This document shows positions 33,860-42,974 of a stretch of DNA of 64,000 nucleotides, one piece after another (positions within the stretch are counted from its first letter, which is position 1; each line of letters starts with the position of its first letter). The notes under the pieces were generated by a model that saw nothing but the letters and a program-made list of their open reading frames with translations, ran no database searches and was not told the DNA's origin. The stretch comes from Flavobacterium sinopsychrotolerans. GTDB lineage: Bacteria; Bacteroidota; Bacteroidia; Flavobacteriales; Flavobacteriaceae. The position numbers and the translations under genes are program-made. The DNA lies in contig NZ_FODN01000004.1 in NCBI RefSeq assembly GCF_900110375.1, positions 124,001 through 188,000 of the forward strand, read 5' to 3'.

Positions 33860-34634
33860 AAAACCGGTAACGCTAATAAAAATTGGTGGAAACATTATTG
33901 ATAATCCAACAGAATTATCACAATTTTTATCTGATTTTTCTAAAATTGAAGGGTGTAAAATACTTGTTCATGGCGGAGGAAAATCAGCTACCAAAATGGC
34001 CGAAAGCATAGGTTTAGTACCTCAAATGATTGATGGAAGACGCATCACCGATGCCGCTATGCTTGATGTAGTTGTGATGATTTATGCAGGTCAAATCAAC
34101 AAAAATATAGTTGCTCAACTACAAGCTAACAATACCAATGCAATGGGTTTTTCCGGTGCTGATGGAAATTTAATTCAATCGGATAAAAGAAACCACCCAA
34201 CAATCAATTATGGTTTTGTGGGCGATGTGAAAAAAGTGAATACAAACTTCTTGGAAACGTTACTTTTAAACGGTATTGTTCCTGTATTTTGTGCGATAAC
34301 ACACGATGGAAAAGGACAATTATTAAACACGAATGCGGATACCATTGCCAGTGAATTAGCGATTGCTTTATCGGAAGTTTTTGATGTCACTTTGAACTAT
34401 TGCTTCGAAAAACCTGGCGTTTTATATGATGCCGAAGACGATTCTTCCGTAATTTCAACCATCAATCAAGAATTATATTCCAAATTAAAATCCGAAAAAG
34501 CGATACATTCTGGTATGATTCCTAAATTAGACAACTGTTTCAATAGTTTGTCCAAGGGAGTTCAAAAAATAAAAATTGGTCATCATCGAATGTTGCAAGA
34601 CAAAACCGCATTGTACACTACAATTACACTATGA
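33849..34634 (+). CDS. argB: N-acylglutamate kinase
   Basis: The 261-residue amino-acid kinase has LIKIGGNIID at the N-terminus, the ATP/acylglutamate loop ILVHGGGKSATKMAES, DGRRITDAAMLDVV and NADTIASELAIALS. It phosphorylates the acylated glutamate. Length is typical. It overlaps argF' by 11 bases and argE by four (ATGA), so translation is coupled throughout. It lacks the N-terminal helix that arginine-inhibited kinases of the hexameric type carry, so feedback by arginine is doubtful. Confidence 0.93.
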   Translation: MENKKPVTLIKIGGNIIDNPTELSQFLSDFSKIEGCKILVHGGGKSATKMAESIGLVPQMIDGRRITDAAMLDVVVMIYAGQINKNIVAQLQANNTNAMGFSGADGNLIQSDKRNHPTINYGFVGDVKKVNTNFLETLLLNGIVPVFCAITHDGKGQLLNTNADTIASELAIALSEVFDVTLNYCFEKPGVLYDAEDDSSVISTINQELYSKLKSEKAIHSGMIPKLDNCFNSLSKGVQKIKIGHHRMLQDKTALYTTITL

Positions 34635-35701
34635 AGAGTATAGAAATCCTTACACAAGAAGCCATTGCGCTATTAAAAGCACTGATTGAAACGCCTTCCT
34701 TTTCAAGTGAAGAAGACAAAACAGCACTTTTAATCGAAAATTGGTTTACACAAAATAATATCCCTTTCGAAAGAGAAAATAATAATATTTGGGCATTCAA
34801 TAAGAATTTTGATAAGTCCAAACCTACTCTTTTATTGAATTCTCACCACGATACCGTAAAACCAAACCAAGGCTATACCAACGATCCATTTGAAGCCATC
34901 TTACAAGACGGTAAACTTTTTGGTCTGGGCAGCAATGATGCCGGAGGTTGTCTGGTTTCGCTTTTAGCCACTTTTGTACATTTTTATTCTAATGAAAATC
35001 TGCCATACAATATTGTGATGGTCGCTTCAGCCGAAGAAGAAAGCAGCGGAAAAAATGGATTAAATAGCGTTTTAAAACATTTACCACAACTGGAATGTGC
35101 CGTTGTTGGTGAACCAACATTAATGCAATTGGCCGTAGCCGAAAAAGGGTTATTGGTACTCGATGTCATCGTAAAAGGCACAGCCAGTCACGCCGCACAC
35201 AACAATCCGGACAATCCTATTTACAATGCGATACCCGTTATGGAATGGTTCAACAGCTATCAATTCGAAAAAATATCGGAGGTTTTAGGTCCTGTAAAAA
35301 TGACCGTGACACAAGTGGCTGCTGGAAAACAACACAACGTAGTTCCTGCGGAATGTCATTTGGTTGTCGATATCAGAGTGAATGATTGTTACAGCAATCA
35401 AGAAATTTTAGATACCGTAAGAAAACATTTAACTGCTGAAGTCAATCCGCGTTCGATGCATTTGAATGCGTCATCTATTCCTGTTGCACACGGATTAGTA
35501 CAAGCCGGAATTGCATTGGGAAGAATCACATATGGCTCACCTACTCTTTCGGATCAATCTGTTTTGAGCTGTCAATCCTTGAAATTAGGACCTGGCGAAA
35601 CCCTACGGTCACATTCGGCAGACGAATTTATATTTATAAATGAAATAGAAGAAGGAATCCAATTGTACATCAAAATACTAACTGATTTTTTCAAACAATA
35701 A
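34631..35701 (+). CDS. argE: M20 family deacylase, acyl(succinyl)citrulline/ornithine type
   Basis: The 356-residue zinc peptidase has the metal ligands in LNSHHDTVKP (His-Asp), GLGSNDAGGC (bridging Asp), ASAEEESSGKNG (catalytic Glu and ligand), VVGEPTLMQ and HSADEFIF. In the acylated-citrulline pathway it removes the acyl group after carbamoylation, so acylcitrulline is the likely substrate. It starts inside the argB stop (ATGA overlap). Annotations as acetylornithine deacetylase or DapE are family neighbours; the cluster supports the arginine role. Confidence 0.88.
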   Translation: MKSIEILTQEAIALLKALIETPSFSSEEDKTALLIENWFTQNNIPFERENNNIWAFNKNFDKSKPTLLLNSHHDTVKPNQGYTNDPFEAILQDGKLFGLGSNDAGGCLVSLLATFVHFYSNENLPYNIVMVASAEEESSGKNGLNSVLKHLPQLECAVVGEPTLMQLAVAEKGLLVLDVIVKGTASHAAHNNPDNPIYNAIPVMEWFNSYQFEKISEVLGPVKMTVTQVAAGKQHNVVPAECHLVVDIRVNDCYSNQEILDTVRKHLTAEVNPRSMHLNASSIPVAHGLVQAGIALGRITYGSPTLSDQSVLSCQSLKLGPGETLRSHSADEFIFINEIEEGIQLYIKILTDFFKQ

Positions 35702-35731
35702 AATAATTTGGATTTATCCTGATTATTTTCA

Positions 35732-35809
35732 GGAGCTAATCCCGCTATACGTTGCAATCTTTTATTTTTTAAAGAAAAAATAAAAGGATTTCCACTGCTA
35801 TCGGGGCTA
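35732..35809. repeat. REP-like palindromic element, copy A
   Basis: The element reads GGAGCTAATCCCGCTATACG, then a long AT stem (CTTTTATTTTTT with AAAAAATAAAAGG) and ends CTGCTATCGGGGCTA. Copy B at 42133-42223 shares both outer parts and differs in the middle. Both are imperfect palindromes lying between genes. Confidence 0.6.
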
Positions 35810-35844
35810 AAAATCGAACAGTCTAAAAATCTAATTATTCATAT

Positions 35845-37125
35845 ATGAAACTTTGGGAAAAAGGAATACCAACCGATAAACAAATCGAACATTTTACAGT
35901 TGGAAACGACAGAGAACTGGATTTAGTTCTGGCAAAATATGATGCTTTAGGTTCTATTGCACATGCAAAAATGCTCGAACAAATTGGTCTTTTAACAGAC
36001 TCCGAAACCGTTTCTTTGGTTTTGGCTTTGGAAGAAATCATAAAAGATGCTGAAAACGGTAATTTCGAAATTGAAGACAGTTTTGAAGACGTGCATTCTA
36101 AAATCGAATATTTACTAACGGTAAAACTTGGGGACGCCGGAAAAAAAATTCACACTGCCCGTTCTCGTAACGACCAAGTTTTAGTAGACGTTAATTTATA
36201 TCTTAAAGATGTCGTTGCAGCATTTAAAGAGCAAGTAAAAGGCCTTTTTGATTTGCTAATGGAATCAGCTGAAAAACACCAAAATGTATTGTTACCCGGT
36301 TATACGCATCTTCAAATTGCAATGCCATCTTCTTTCGGAATGTGGTTTTCCGCTTACGCAGAAACTTTGATTGATGATATTACGATGCTGAATGCTGCTT
36401 TAAAAATCGTAGACCAAAATCCATTAGGCTCAGCTGCTGGTTACGGAAGTTCATTTCCTATCAACAGAACATTCACCACACAGGAATTAGGTTTTGAAAC
36501 CTTAAAATTCAATTCGGTTGCTGCACAAATGAGCCGTGGAAAATCAGAGAAAACTGTGGCTTTTGCTATGAGTAGTGTTGCTGCTACCCTATCAAAATTC
36601 TCGATGGATGTCTGTTTGTATATGAGTCAGAATTTTGATTTTATCACTTTGCCTTCGCATCTTACAACTGGTTCCAGCATTATGCCCCATAAGAAAAACC
36701 CGGATGTATTTGAGTTGATTCGTGGGAAATGCAACAAAATCCAAGCGTTGCCTTATGAAATTACTTTAATCACCAACAATCTTCCCAGTGGCTATCACAG
36801 GGATTTACAATTGTTGAAAGAAGGATTGTTTCCAGCGATTCAAAACCTTAAAGCGTGTTTAGATATCGCCATTTTTGCGATTAAAGACATTAAAGTAAAA
36901 GAGCATATTTTAGACGATAAAAAATACGATTATTTGTTCACTGTAGATTCCTTAAACGAAATGGTGGTTGCCGGAATACCTTTTAGAGATGCCTATAAAG
37001 CGGTTGCAGAACAACTGGAAAACGGAACATTTCAATCGCCAAAAGAAACCAAACATACGCATGAAGGAAGTATTAACAACCTTTGTTTGGATGCCATAAA
37101 AAAGAAAATGGACGATTCTTATTAA
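35845..37125 (+). CDS. argH: Argininosuccinate lyase
   Basis: The 426-residue enzyme splits argininosuccinate into arginine and fumarate. Family features are HTARSRNDQVLVD (about 103-115), LPGYTHLQIAMPSSFG, the signature loop GSSIMPHKKNPDVFELIRG (about 275-293) with the catalytic Ser, and NLPSGYHRDLQLLKE. It is the last gene of the arginine cluster, 143 bases after argE with the REP-like element between, and a strong terminator follows. Confidence 0.95.
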   Translation: MKLWEKGIPTDKQIEHFTVGNDRELDLVLAKYDALGSIAHAKMLEQIGLLTDSETVSLVLALEEIIKDAENGNFEIEDSFEDVHSKIEYLLTVKLGDAGKKIHTARSRNDQVLVDVNLYLKDVVAAFKEQVKGLFDLLMESAEKHQNVLLPGYTHLQIAMPSSFGMWFSAYAETLIDDITMLNAALKIVDQNPLGSAAGYGSSFPINRTFTTQELGFETLKFNSVAAQMSRGKSEKTVAFAMSSVAATLSKFSMDVCLYMSQNFDFITLPSHLTTGSSIMPHKKNPDVFELIRGKCNKIQALPYEITLITNNLPSGYHRDLQLLKEGLFPAIQNLKACLDIAIFAIKDIKVKEHILDDKKYDYLFTVDSLNEMVVAGIPFRDAYKAVAEQLENGTFQSPKETKHTHEGSINNLCLDAIKKKMDDSY

Positions 37126-37147
37126 TTCAAAACAATAATTGCTATAA

Positions 37148-37182
37148 AAAAATCCATTCGTTAAAGCGAATGGATTTTTTTT
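37148..37182. terminator. Terminator between argH and ytxJ
   Basis: AAAAATCCATTCG (37148-37160) and CGAATGGATTTTT (37167-37179) form a 13-bp stem with a 6-base loop. A runs on the left and T runs on the right allow it to serve both converging genes. Confidence 0.85.
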
Positions 37183-37209
37183 ATATTTCAAACTTAAATC
37201 TTTTGGTTA

Positions 37210-37599
37210 TTAAACCTTTTTGCCTAATTCCTCTGCATCAATATCACTATGCGAAACGTTATAAACAGCTTTTCCTTCCTTAATTAATATCAATTGCGGT
37301 GATTGATGATACACTCCAAAACGAGTTGCAATTTCATTAGAAATATCGCGATGCGCTATTAAATCTAAAAAATAAGGCGTAACTTTATCAGAGCTATTAA
37401 ACTCATTTTCAAACTGTTTCAGCGCCATCCTACTTACGCTGCATCGGGTACTGTGTTTAAAAATCGCAACCGGTTTTTCATTCGATGCAGCGATAATTTC
37501 GTTCAGTTGCCCTAAATCGGTTAGTTCATTCCAGTTGATTTTGTTTTCGTTTGAATCTTTTTCTTCTGAACTGTTGAACATATTTTTTAAAAAACTCAT
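37210..37599 (-). CDS. ytxJ: YtxJ-type monothiol bacilliredoxin
   Basis: The 129-residue protein has a thioredoxin-like fold with a single-cysteine active site in IFKHSTRCSVSRMAL (TRCSVS, Cys about residue 53) and the cis-proline in GVYHQSPQLILIKEG. This matches YtxJ, the monothiol bacilliredoxin (BrxC-like) that removes bacillithiol from proteins. It implies that the organism makes bacillithiol, as Flavobacteria do. The N-terminal 20 residues are low in complexity and charged. Transcribed divergently from clpB; a CAAAGTTA (box on the minus strand) lies at 37708-37715. Confidence 0.85.
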   Translation of the reverse strand: MSFLKNMFNSSEEKDSNENKINWNELTDLGQLNEIIAASNEKPVAIFKHSTRCSVSRMALKQFENEFNSSDKVTPYFLDLIAHRDISNEIATRFGVYHQSPQLILIKEGKAVYNVSHSDIDAEELGKKV

Positions 37600-37744
37600 A
37601 ATTGTCTTGTTTTAAGACATTTTGACTTTTAAACATGATAAAAGTCATGAAATTTCTGTCAATTTGTCGGTAGTATTGTATTGGAATATAAATTGAATAT
37701 TGATTTACAAAGTTAGTCAAATAACCACAAAACAATATAACATC

Positions 37745-40351
37745 ATGAACATAAATAAATTTACCATCAAATCCCAGGAAGCCATCCAGCTTTCGCAACA
37801 ATTGGCACAAAGCCAAGGACAGCAACAAATAGAAAACGAACATATTTTCAAGGCTATTTTTGAAGTCGATGAAAATGTGGCTCCTTTTATTTTGAAAAAG
37901 CTAAACGTAAATGTGCCGTTATTTCTTCAAATTTTAGATAGCACGATTCAGAGTTTCCCGAAAGTTTCCGGTGGCGAAATAATGCTTTCCAGAACTGCAA
38001 ACACGACGCTTAATGAAGCTGAAATTATCGCTAAAAAAATGAATGACGAATTCGTTTCTGTGGAGCATTTAATTTTGGCAATTTTTGATTCTAAAACCAA
38101 AGCAGCCCAAATATTAAAAGATCAGGGCGTAACCGGAAAAGGATTGAAAGCCGCCATAGAAGAATTACGAAAAGGAGAAAGAGTGACTTCTGCTTCTGCT
38201 GAGGAAACCTATAACTCATTAAATAAATACGCTAAAAATCTCAACGAATTGGCAAGGTCTGGAAAACTGGATCCTGTTATTGGTCGTGACGAGGAAATTC
38301 GCAGAGTATTGCAAATTCTGACCCGTCGAACTAAAAACAACCCAATGCTAGTGGGAGAACCTGGAGTGGGAAAAACCGCCATTGCCGAAGGTTTAGCGCA
38401 CAGAATCGTAGATGGAGATGTTCCTGACAATTTGAAAGATAAAATCGTGTATTCCCTTGATATGGGGGCGCTGATTGCTGGTGCCAAATACAAAGGGGAA
38501 TTTGAAGAGCGATTAAAATCAGTAGTAAAAGAAGTAACTTCTGCCGAAGGTGATATTGTTTTATTTATTGACGAAATTCACACACTCGTTGGTGCCGGAG
38601 GTGGCGAAGGCGCTATGGATGCGGCTAACATTCTTAAACCGGCTTTGGCTCGTGGGGAACTTCGCGCTATCGGGGCGACAACATTGGATGAATATCAAAA
38701 ATACTTTGAAAAAGACAAAGCACTCGAAAGACGTTTCCAAAAAATAATGATTGAAGAACCGGATACTGAAAGTGCCATTTCGATTTTACGTGGTATCAAA
38801 GAAAAATACGAAACACACCATAAAGTTCAAATAAAAGATGAAGCTATTATTGCTGCCGTCGAATTGTCGCAACGCTATATTACCAATCGTTTTCTTCCGG
38901 ACAAAGCCATTGATTTAATGGACGAGGCAGCTTCAAAAATACGCATGGAAATCAATTCAAAACCCGAAGAACTGGATGTTTTGGATAGAAAAGTAATGCA
39001 ATTGGAAATTGAAATTGAAGCGATTAAAAGAGAAAAAGACGAAAGTAAACTCAAAGTTTTAGGAATGGATTTGGCCAACCTAAAAGAAGAGAGAAACGAA
39101 ATTTATGCCAAATGGAAATCGGAGAAAGATGTGGTCGATAACATTCAAGCGGTAAAAACAGAAATTGAAGATTTCAAATACGAAGCGGAACGTGCCGAAC
39201 GTGATGGTGATTATGGAAAAGTAGCCGAAATTCGTTATGGAAAAATCAAAGAAGCCCAAGAACGATTGGATGCGTTTCAAAAACAATTGGCTGAAGATCA
39301 AACTGGAGGAACTTCATTGATAAAAGAAGAGGTGACCCGCGAAGATATTGCCGAAGTTGTGGCCAAATGGACTGGAATTCCGGTGATGAAAATGCTTCAG
39401 GGCGAAAGAGAAAAACTGCTAAAACTGGAAGATGAATTGCATCACAGAGTCGTAGGACAGGAAGAAGCCATTCAGGCGGTGAGTGATGCCGTACGCAGAA
39501 GCCGTGCAGGATTGCAGGACATGAAAAAACCGGTAGGAACTTTTCTTTTCCTTGGAACTACAGGAGTTGGGAAAACAGAATTGGCAAAAGCCTTAGCCGA
39601 ATATCTATTTGACGATGAAAATGCAATGACGCGTATTGACATGAGCGAATACCAAGAACGCCACAGCGTTAGTCGTTTGGTTGGTGCACCTCCAGGATAT
39701 GTGGGTTATGAAGAAGGCGGACAATTGACGGAAGCTGTTCGTAGAAAACCCTATTCTGTGATATTATTGGATGAAATAGAAAAAGCGCATCCTGACACGT
39801 TTAACATCTTGCTACAAGTCTTGGATGAAGGACGTTTAACAGATAACAAAGGACGTCTGGCCGATTTTAAAAACACGATTATCATCATGACTTCTAATAT
39901 GGGAAGCCAGATAATTCAGGAGAAATTTGAAAACCTAAAAGGAAGCGTCGAAGCCGCAACCGAAGTTGCTAAAGTCGAAGTATTGGGCTTATTGAAACAA
40001 ACGGTTCGCCCGGAATTCATAAACCGTATTGATGAAATTGTAATGTTTACGCCACTTACTAATGAAAATATCACCAAAATCGTAGGTTTACAACTAAAAA
40101 GTGTTACTAAAATGTTAGCACTTCAAGGCATCACTATGGACGCTACTCCAGAAGCTATTGCCTATTTATCTGAGAAAGGATATGATCCGCAATTTGGAGC
40201 CAGACCCGTGAAACGTGTGATTCAAAGAGATGTTTTGAACCAGTTATCTAAAGAAATTCTTGCCGGAAAAATCAAAACAGACAGTATTATTCTGTTGGAT
40301 GCTTTTAATGGGCAGTTGGTTTTTAGAAATCAAAGCGAGTTAGTTTCTTAA
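37745..40351 (+). CDS. clpB: ATP-dependent chaperone ClpB
   Basis: The 868-residue protein has an N domain (1-145), AAA1 with Walker A GEPGVGKT (about 205), a coiled-coil M domain (about 400-530, KLKVLGMDLANLKEERNEIY) and AAA2 with Walker A GTTGVGKT (about 603). No ClpP-binding IGF/L loop is visible. ClpB resolves aggregates with DnaK after heat stress. The start MNINKFTIKSQE is chosen because an upstream ATG at 37700 would add 15 residues not found in ClpB proteins. It is monocistronic with a terminator right after the stop. Confidence 0.95.
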   Translation: MNINKFTIKSQEAIQLSQQLAQSQGQQQIENEHIFKAIFEVDENVAPFILKKLNVNVPLFLQILDSTIQSFPKVSGGEIMLSRTANTTLNEAEIIAKKMNDEFVSVEHLILAIFDSKTKAAQILKDQGVTGKGLKAAIEELRKGERVTSASAEETYNSLNKYAKNLNELARSGKLDPVIGRDEEIRRVLQILTRRTKNNPMLVGEPGVGKTAIAEGLAHRIVDGDVPDNLKDKIVYSLDMGALIAGAKYKGEFEERLKSVVKEVTSAEGDIVLFIDEIHTLVGAGGGEGAMDAANILKPALARGELRAIGATTLDEYQKYFEKDKALERRFQKIMIEEPDTESAISILRGIKEKYETHHKVQIKDEAIIAAVELSQRYITNRFLPDKAIDLMDEAASKIRMEINSKPEELDVLDRKVMQLEIEIEAIKREKDESKLKVLGMDLANLKEERNEIYAKWKSEKDVVDNIQAVKTEIEDFKYEAERAERDGDYGKVAEIRYGKIKEAQERLDAFQKQLAEDQTGGTSLIKEEVTREDIAEVVAKWTGIPVMKMLQGEREKLLKLEDELHHRVVGQEEAIQAVSDAVRRSRAGLQDMKKPVGTFLFLGTTGVGKTELAKALAEYLFDDENAMTRIDMSEYQERHSVSRLVGAPPGYVGYEEGGQLTEAVRRKPYSVILLDEIEKAHPDTFNILLQVLDEGRLTDNKGRLADFKNTIIIMTSNMGSQIIQEKFENLKGSVEAATEVAKVEVLGLLKQTVRPEFINRIDEIVMFTPLTNENITKIVGLQLKSVTKMLALQGITMDATPEAIAYLSEKGYDPQFGARPVKRVIQRDVLNQLSKEILAGKIKTDSIILLDAFNGQLVFRNQSELVS

Positions 40352-40376
40352 TCGGAGGAATTTTAAAAATAATGAA

Positions 40377-40406
40377 AAACATCAGTCGAAAGGCTGGTGT
40401 TTTTTT
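40377..40406 (+). terminator. Terminator of clpB
   Basis: AAACATCAG (40377-40385) and CTGGTGTTT (40394-40402) form a 9-bp stem including one G-U pair, followed by T. A nearly identical copy stands at 42061-42091. Confidence 0.75.
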
Positions 40407-40477
40407 AGGAGTAAACCTTCTGATTTAATTGATGTTTTATAATCAGTATCTAAAAAAAGTAAAAATGCGAAACCACT

Positions 40478-40945
40478 TTAATCTATAGCTTCAATTTCAC
40501 AAATTGGAAAGTGTACAATTGGAAAATTACACGAATTGGCTATAAAACAGAGTTGGTTTGCTTTTTTATGCAAGCTAAGTGCCTCCTCTATTTTTTCTTT
40601 GTTAGTAATACGAACTTTCGGATTCAGTTTAATGGCAATAAAACGACCGCTACCGTCAGCCGAAACTTCCAGAGTTGCCTCCGCTTCGTCTGTATAAGAC
40701 ACCACGTCGATACCATTTTGTTTACAAACATATAAGTAAGACATCATGTGACAGGAAACCACACTACTCAATAACAGGTCTTCAGGATTGTAAAAAGCAG
40801 GATCTCCTTTGAAAGCTTTAGCAGCCGAAACATTTAAAACAGCCTTACCGTCAATCGTTATGGTATGACTTTTAGTATACGTCTCCGCTTCCTTTTTGGA
40901 AAAAAACCAATCTAATTTAGCTTTAAAAACATGTTTGAATCCCAT
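40478..40945 (-). CDS. OsmC family peroxiredoxin-like protein
   Basis: The 155-residue protein has the OsmC pattern: NPEDLLLSSVVSCHMMSYLYVC with the first catalytic Cys (about residue 80) and HKKANQLCFIANSCNFPIVH with the second (about 128). Members reduce organic hydroperoxides with dihydrolipoamide or similar thiols. It is a single gene with its own promoter box at 40960-40967. A second OsmC gene lies at 57888 in a different subfamily. Confidence 0.9.
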   Translation of the reverse strand: MGFKHVFKAKLDWFFSKKEAETYTKSHTITIDGKAVLNVSAAKAFKGDPAFYNPEDLLLSSVVSCHMMSYLYVCKQNGIDVVSYTDEAEATLEVSADGSGRFIAIKLNPKVRITNKEKIEEALSLHKKANQLCFIANSCNFPIVHFPICEIEAID

Positions 40946-40959
40946 AATTATTTTTATTT

Positions 40960-40967
40960 CAAAAGTA
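40960..40967 (-). promoter_or_regulatory. TAnnTTTG box of the OsmC gene
   Basis: On the minus strand TACTTTTG lies 14 bases before the ATG at 40945. Confidence 0.45.
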
Positions 40968-41144
40968 ACTAAAAACAGTAGGACTCATGCAGAAAGATTT
41001 TGAGTGAATATTAACTAAAAATTCACCCATTTTATAAATAGAGTAAATAAAAAAAGTTTTAGATTCGCAGGAATAAACAAACAAAGCGCAAGATCGAATT
41101 TTCGTTCAAAAAAATAATTCAGCGCAGTTTCTAAAACAATCAAA

Positions 41145-42014
41145 ATGGCATCAGGTTTTTTCGCATTATTAGATGATATCGCAGCAATTATGGATGATGT
41201 TGCGGTAATGAGCAAAATAGCAGCTAAAAAAACGGCTGGTATTTTAGGTGATGATTTAGCCGTAAATGCGGAGAAAGCCTCTGGATTTATCTCATCAAGA
41301 GAACTGCCTGTATTATGGGCAATTGCAAAAGGCTCCCTGCTCAATAAGGTAATCATTTTGCCTATCGCCTTTCTGTTGAGTGCTTTTTTACCGGTGGCTG
41401 TTATTGTAATCTTAGTACTTGGAGGACTTTATTTGGCCTACGAAGGTGCCGAAAAAATATACGAATACTTCTTTCCGCACGAGCATGCAAAACACGAAAT
41501 TTCGTTGGAACCGCTGACCGAAGAACAAATATTAGCCTTTGAAAAAGAAAAAATAAAATCAGCCATCGTAACCGATTTTATTTTATCCGTAGAAATCGTA
41601 ATTATTGCATTGGGAACTGTAATTGGCAAACCCATTTCATCACAAATAATGGTTGTTTCCATCATTGCACTTATAGCAACCGTGGGAGTTTACGGGATTG
41701 TAGCCCTAATTGTACGTATGGATGAAGCAGGTTTAAAACTGATTCAACTGAGTTCTAAGGAAGGAAGTTTTACAAAAAAAGTAGGAAATATTCTCGTACA
41801 AGCACTGCCAAAAGTCATCAAGAGTTTATCCGTTATAGGAACTATCGCTTTATTATTAGTGGCAGGCGGAATATTTGTACATGAAATTCCGTTCCTGCAC
41901 GATATACTACCACAAATACCATCCATTATAACTGAATTTATAATCGGCCTTGTATTCGGGGGAATTGTTTTGGGAATTGTAACCCTGTTCAAAAAAATTA
42001 TTGGCAAAAAGTAA
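41145..42014 (+). CDS. DUF808/YedI family inner-membrane protein
   Basis: The 289-residue protein starts with the DUF808 hallmark MASGFFALLDDIAAIMDDVA and continues KKTAGILGDDLAVNAEKASG. Four or five membrane helices follow (about 68-98, 145-165, 172-192, 225-250, 260-285). The conserved ITDFILSVEI-type helix (here VTDFILSVEIVIIALG) is present. The family is common in bacteria and of unknown function. Single gene with a terminator 47 bases after the stop. Confidence 0.9.
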   Translation: MASGFFALLDDIAAIMDDVAVMSKIAAKKTAGILGDDLAVNAEKASGFISSRELPVLWAIAKGSLLNKVIILPIAFLLSAFLPVAVIVILVLGGLYLAYEGAEKIYEYFFPHEHAKHEISLEPLTEEQILAFEKEKIKSAIVTDFILSVEIVIIALGTVIGKPISSQIMVVSIIALIATVGVYGIVALIVRMDEAGLKLIQLSSKEGSFTKKVGNILVQALPKVIKSLSVIGTIALLLVAGGIFVHEIPFLHDILPQIPSIITEFIIGLVFGGIVLGIVTLFKKIIGKK

Positions 42015-42060
42015 GCAGCAGTTGAATACACTTTAGCTCTATAAATAATTTAAAACAAGG

Positions 42061-42091
42061 AAAACATCAGTCGAAAGACTGGTGTTTTTTT
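42061..42091 (+). terminator. Terminator of the DUF808 gene
   Basis: AAACATCAG (42062-42070) and CTGGTGTTT (42079-42087) form the stem, followed by T. The element differs from the clpB terminator by a single base in the loop. Confidence 0.75.
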
Positions 42092-42478
42092 ATGCCTTTT
42101 TTAGGAGCAGAACTATTCTAATTTTTCAAGACGAGCTCTCCCGCTGTCCGCAGTATCTTTTTTATAAATCCATCCCTATCGGGTTACATTTATAAAAAAG
42201 GATACTTGCTCCCATCGGGGCTATTTGGCAACGAGTTTTTTCCAGAATGAAGTGGTGCTAAACGATTCGTTTTTCTAAAAACCAAATCTTTCATTAACCA
42301 CATCCAGATAAAAAAATTGTTCCAATATTTTGTAGTAGATATTTACATTTTAGTAAAACTATATAAAAACGGTTTATAACAAAAAGCTAACCTAAAGTCA
42401 TTTGCGTTTTCGTTGTAAAATGTTGCGTTTTGTCGTTATAAATGTAGGAAAATAATAAATGTAAAATTCACTAAACGC
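42092..42478. other. Intergenic region holding the REP-like element, otherwise empty
   Basis: Apart from the palindromic element at 42133-42223 no gene, promoter or RNA was recognised. The part from 42240 to 42478 is AT-rich. Confidence 0.5.
42133..42223. repeat. REP-like palindromic element, copy B
   Basis: It begins GAGCTCTCCCGCTGTCCGCA, contains a nested hairpin (ATAAAT/ATTTAT around CCCTATCGGG) and ends GGATACTTGCTCCCATCGGGGCTA after an A-rich arm. The outer parts match copy A at 35732-35809. Confidence 0.6.
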
Positions 42479-42506
42479 AAAAAACCCACTGAATCCAGTG
42501 GGTTTT
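42479..42506 (-). terminator. Terminator of the tRNA operon
   Basis: On the minus strand AAAACCCACTG and CAGTGGGTTTT form an 11-bp stem with a 4-base loop and T tail, four bases after the tRNA-Arg gene. Confidence 0.8.
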
Positions 42507-42510
42507 GTTG

Positions 42511-42584
<74 letters not shown>

Positions 42585-42606
42585 ATTGCTCATGAAAAAA
42601 ATATAG

Positions 42607-42681
42607 TCGGGGTGGCAGGATTCGAACCTGCGGCCTCCTGCTCCCAAAGCAGGCGCGATAACCGAGCTACGCTACACCCCG
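42607..42681 (-). tRNA. tRNA-Pro (anticodon TGG)
   Basis: The 75-base minus-strand sequence has acceptor CGGGGTG/CACCCCG, anticodon stem CCTGC/GCAGG around TTTGGGA (anticodon TGG) and T loop TTCGAAT. Discriminator A, no encoded CCA. Confidence 0.95.
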
Positions 42682-42696
42682 AAAAAAAATATAAAG

Positions 42697-42780
42697 CGGA
42701 GGGACAGGGACTCGAACCCTGGCACCGATTGCTCGATGACAGTTTAGCAAACTGCTCCATTACCACTCTGGCACCCCTCC
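42697..42780 (-). tRNA. tRNA-Ser (anticodon GCT)
   Basis: The 84-base minus-strand sequence has acceptor GGAGGGG/TCCCTCC, anticodon arm CAGTTT-GCT-AAACTG (anticodon GCT), a long variable arm and T loop TTCGAGT. The discriminator is G, as expected for serine. First tRNA of the operon. Confidence 0.95.
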
Positions 42781-42813
42781 AAGCTCAAAGAAACGTGTCC
42801 TGTTTTGCGGTTG

Positions 42814-42844
42814 CAAATTTAAGACATCTTTAGACTTCTCACAA
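42814..42844 (-). promoter_or_regulatory. Promoter of the Ser-Pro-Arg tRNA operon
   Basis: On the minus strand TTG (42842-42844) and TAAATTTG (42814-42821) are exactly 20 bases apart. The box lies 33 bases before the tRNA-Ser gene. Confidence 0.7.
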
Positions 42845-42974
42845 GTATTTGAGGGCTTTTTTTTAATATTTTTTATCATTTATATAAAAACACTTCACAA
42901 TCAAACATATAGATTAAAAATAAATTTAAAAAAGATAATCTCAACATCAAAATATGAAATTGTATAAAAAAGAT

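Noticed and set aside
37700..37744. A longer N-terminus for ClpB
   Set aside because: ClpB proteins begin close to MNxxKFTxK; the added residues have no counterpart.
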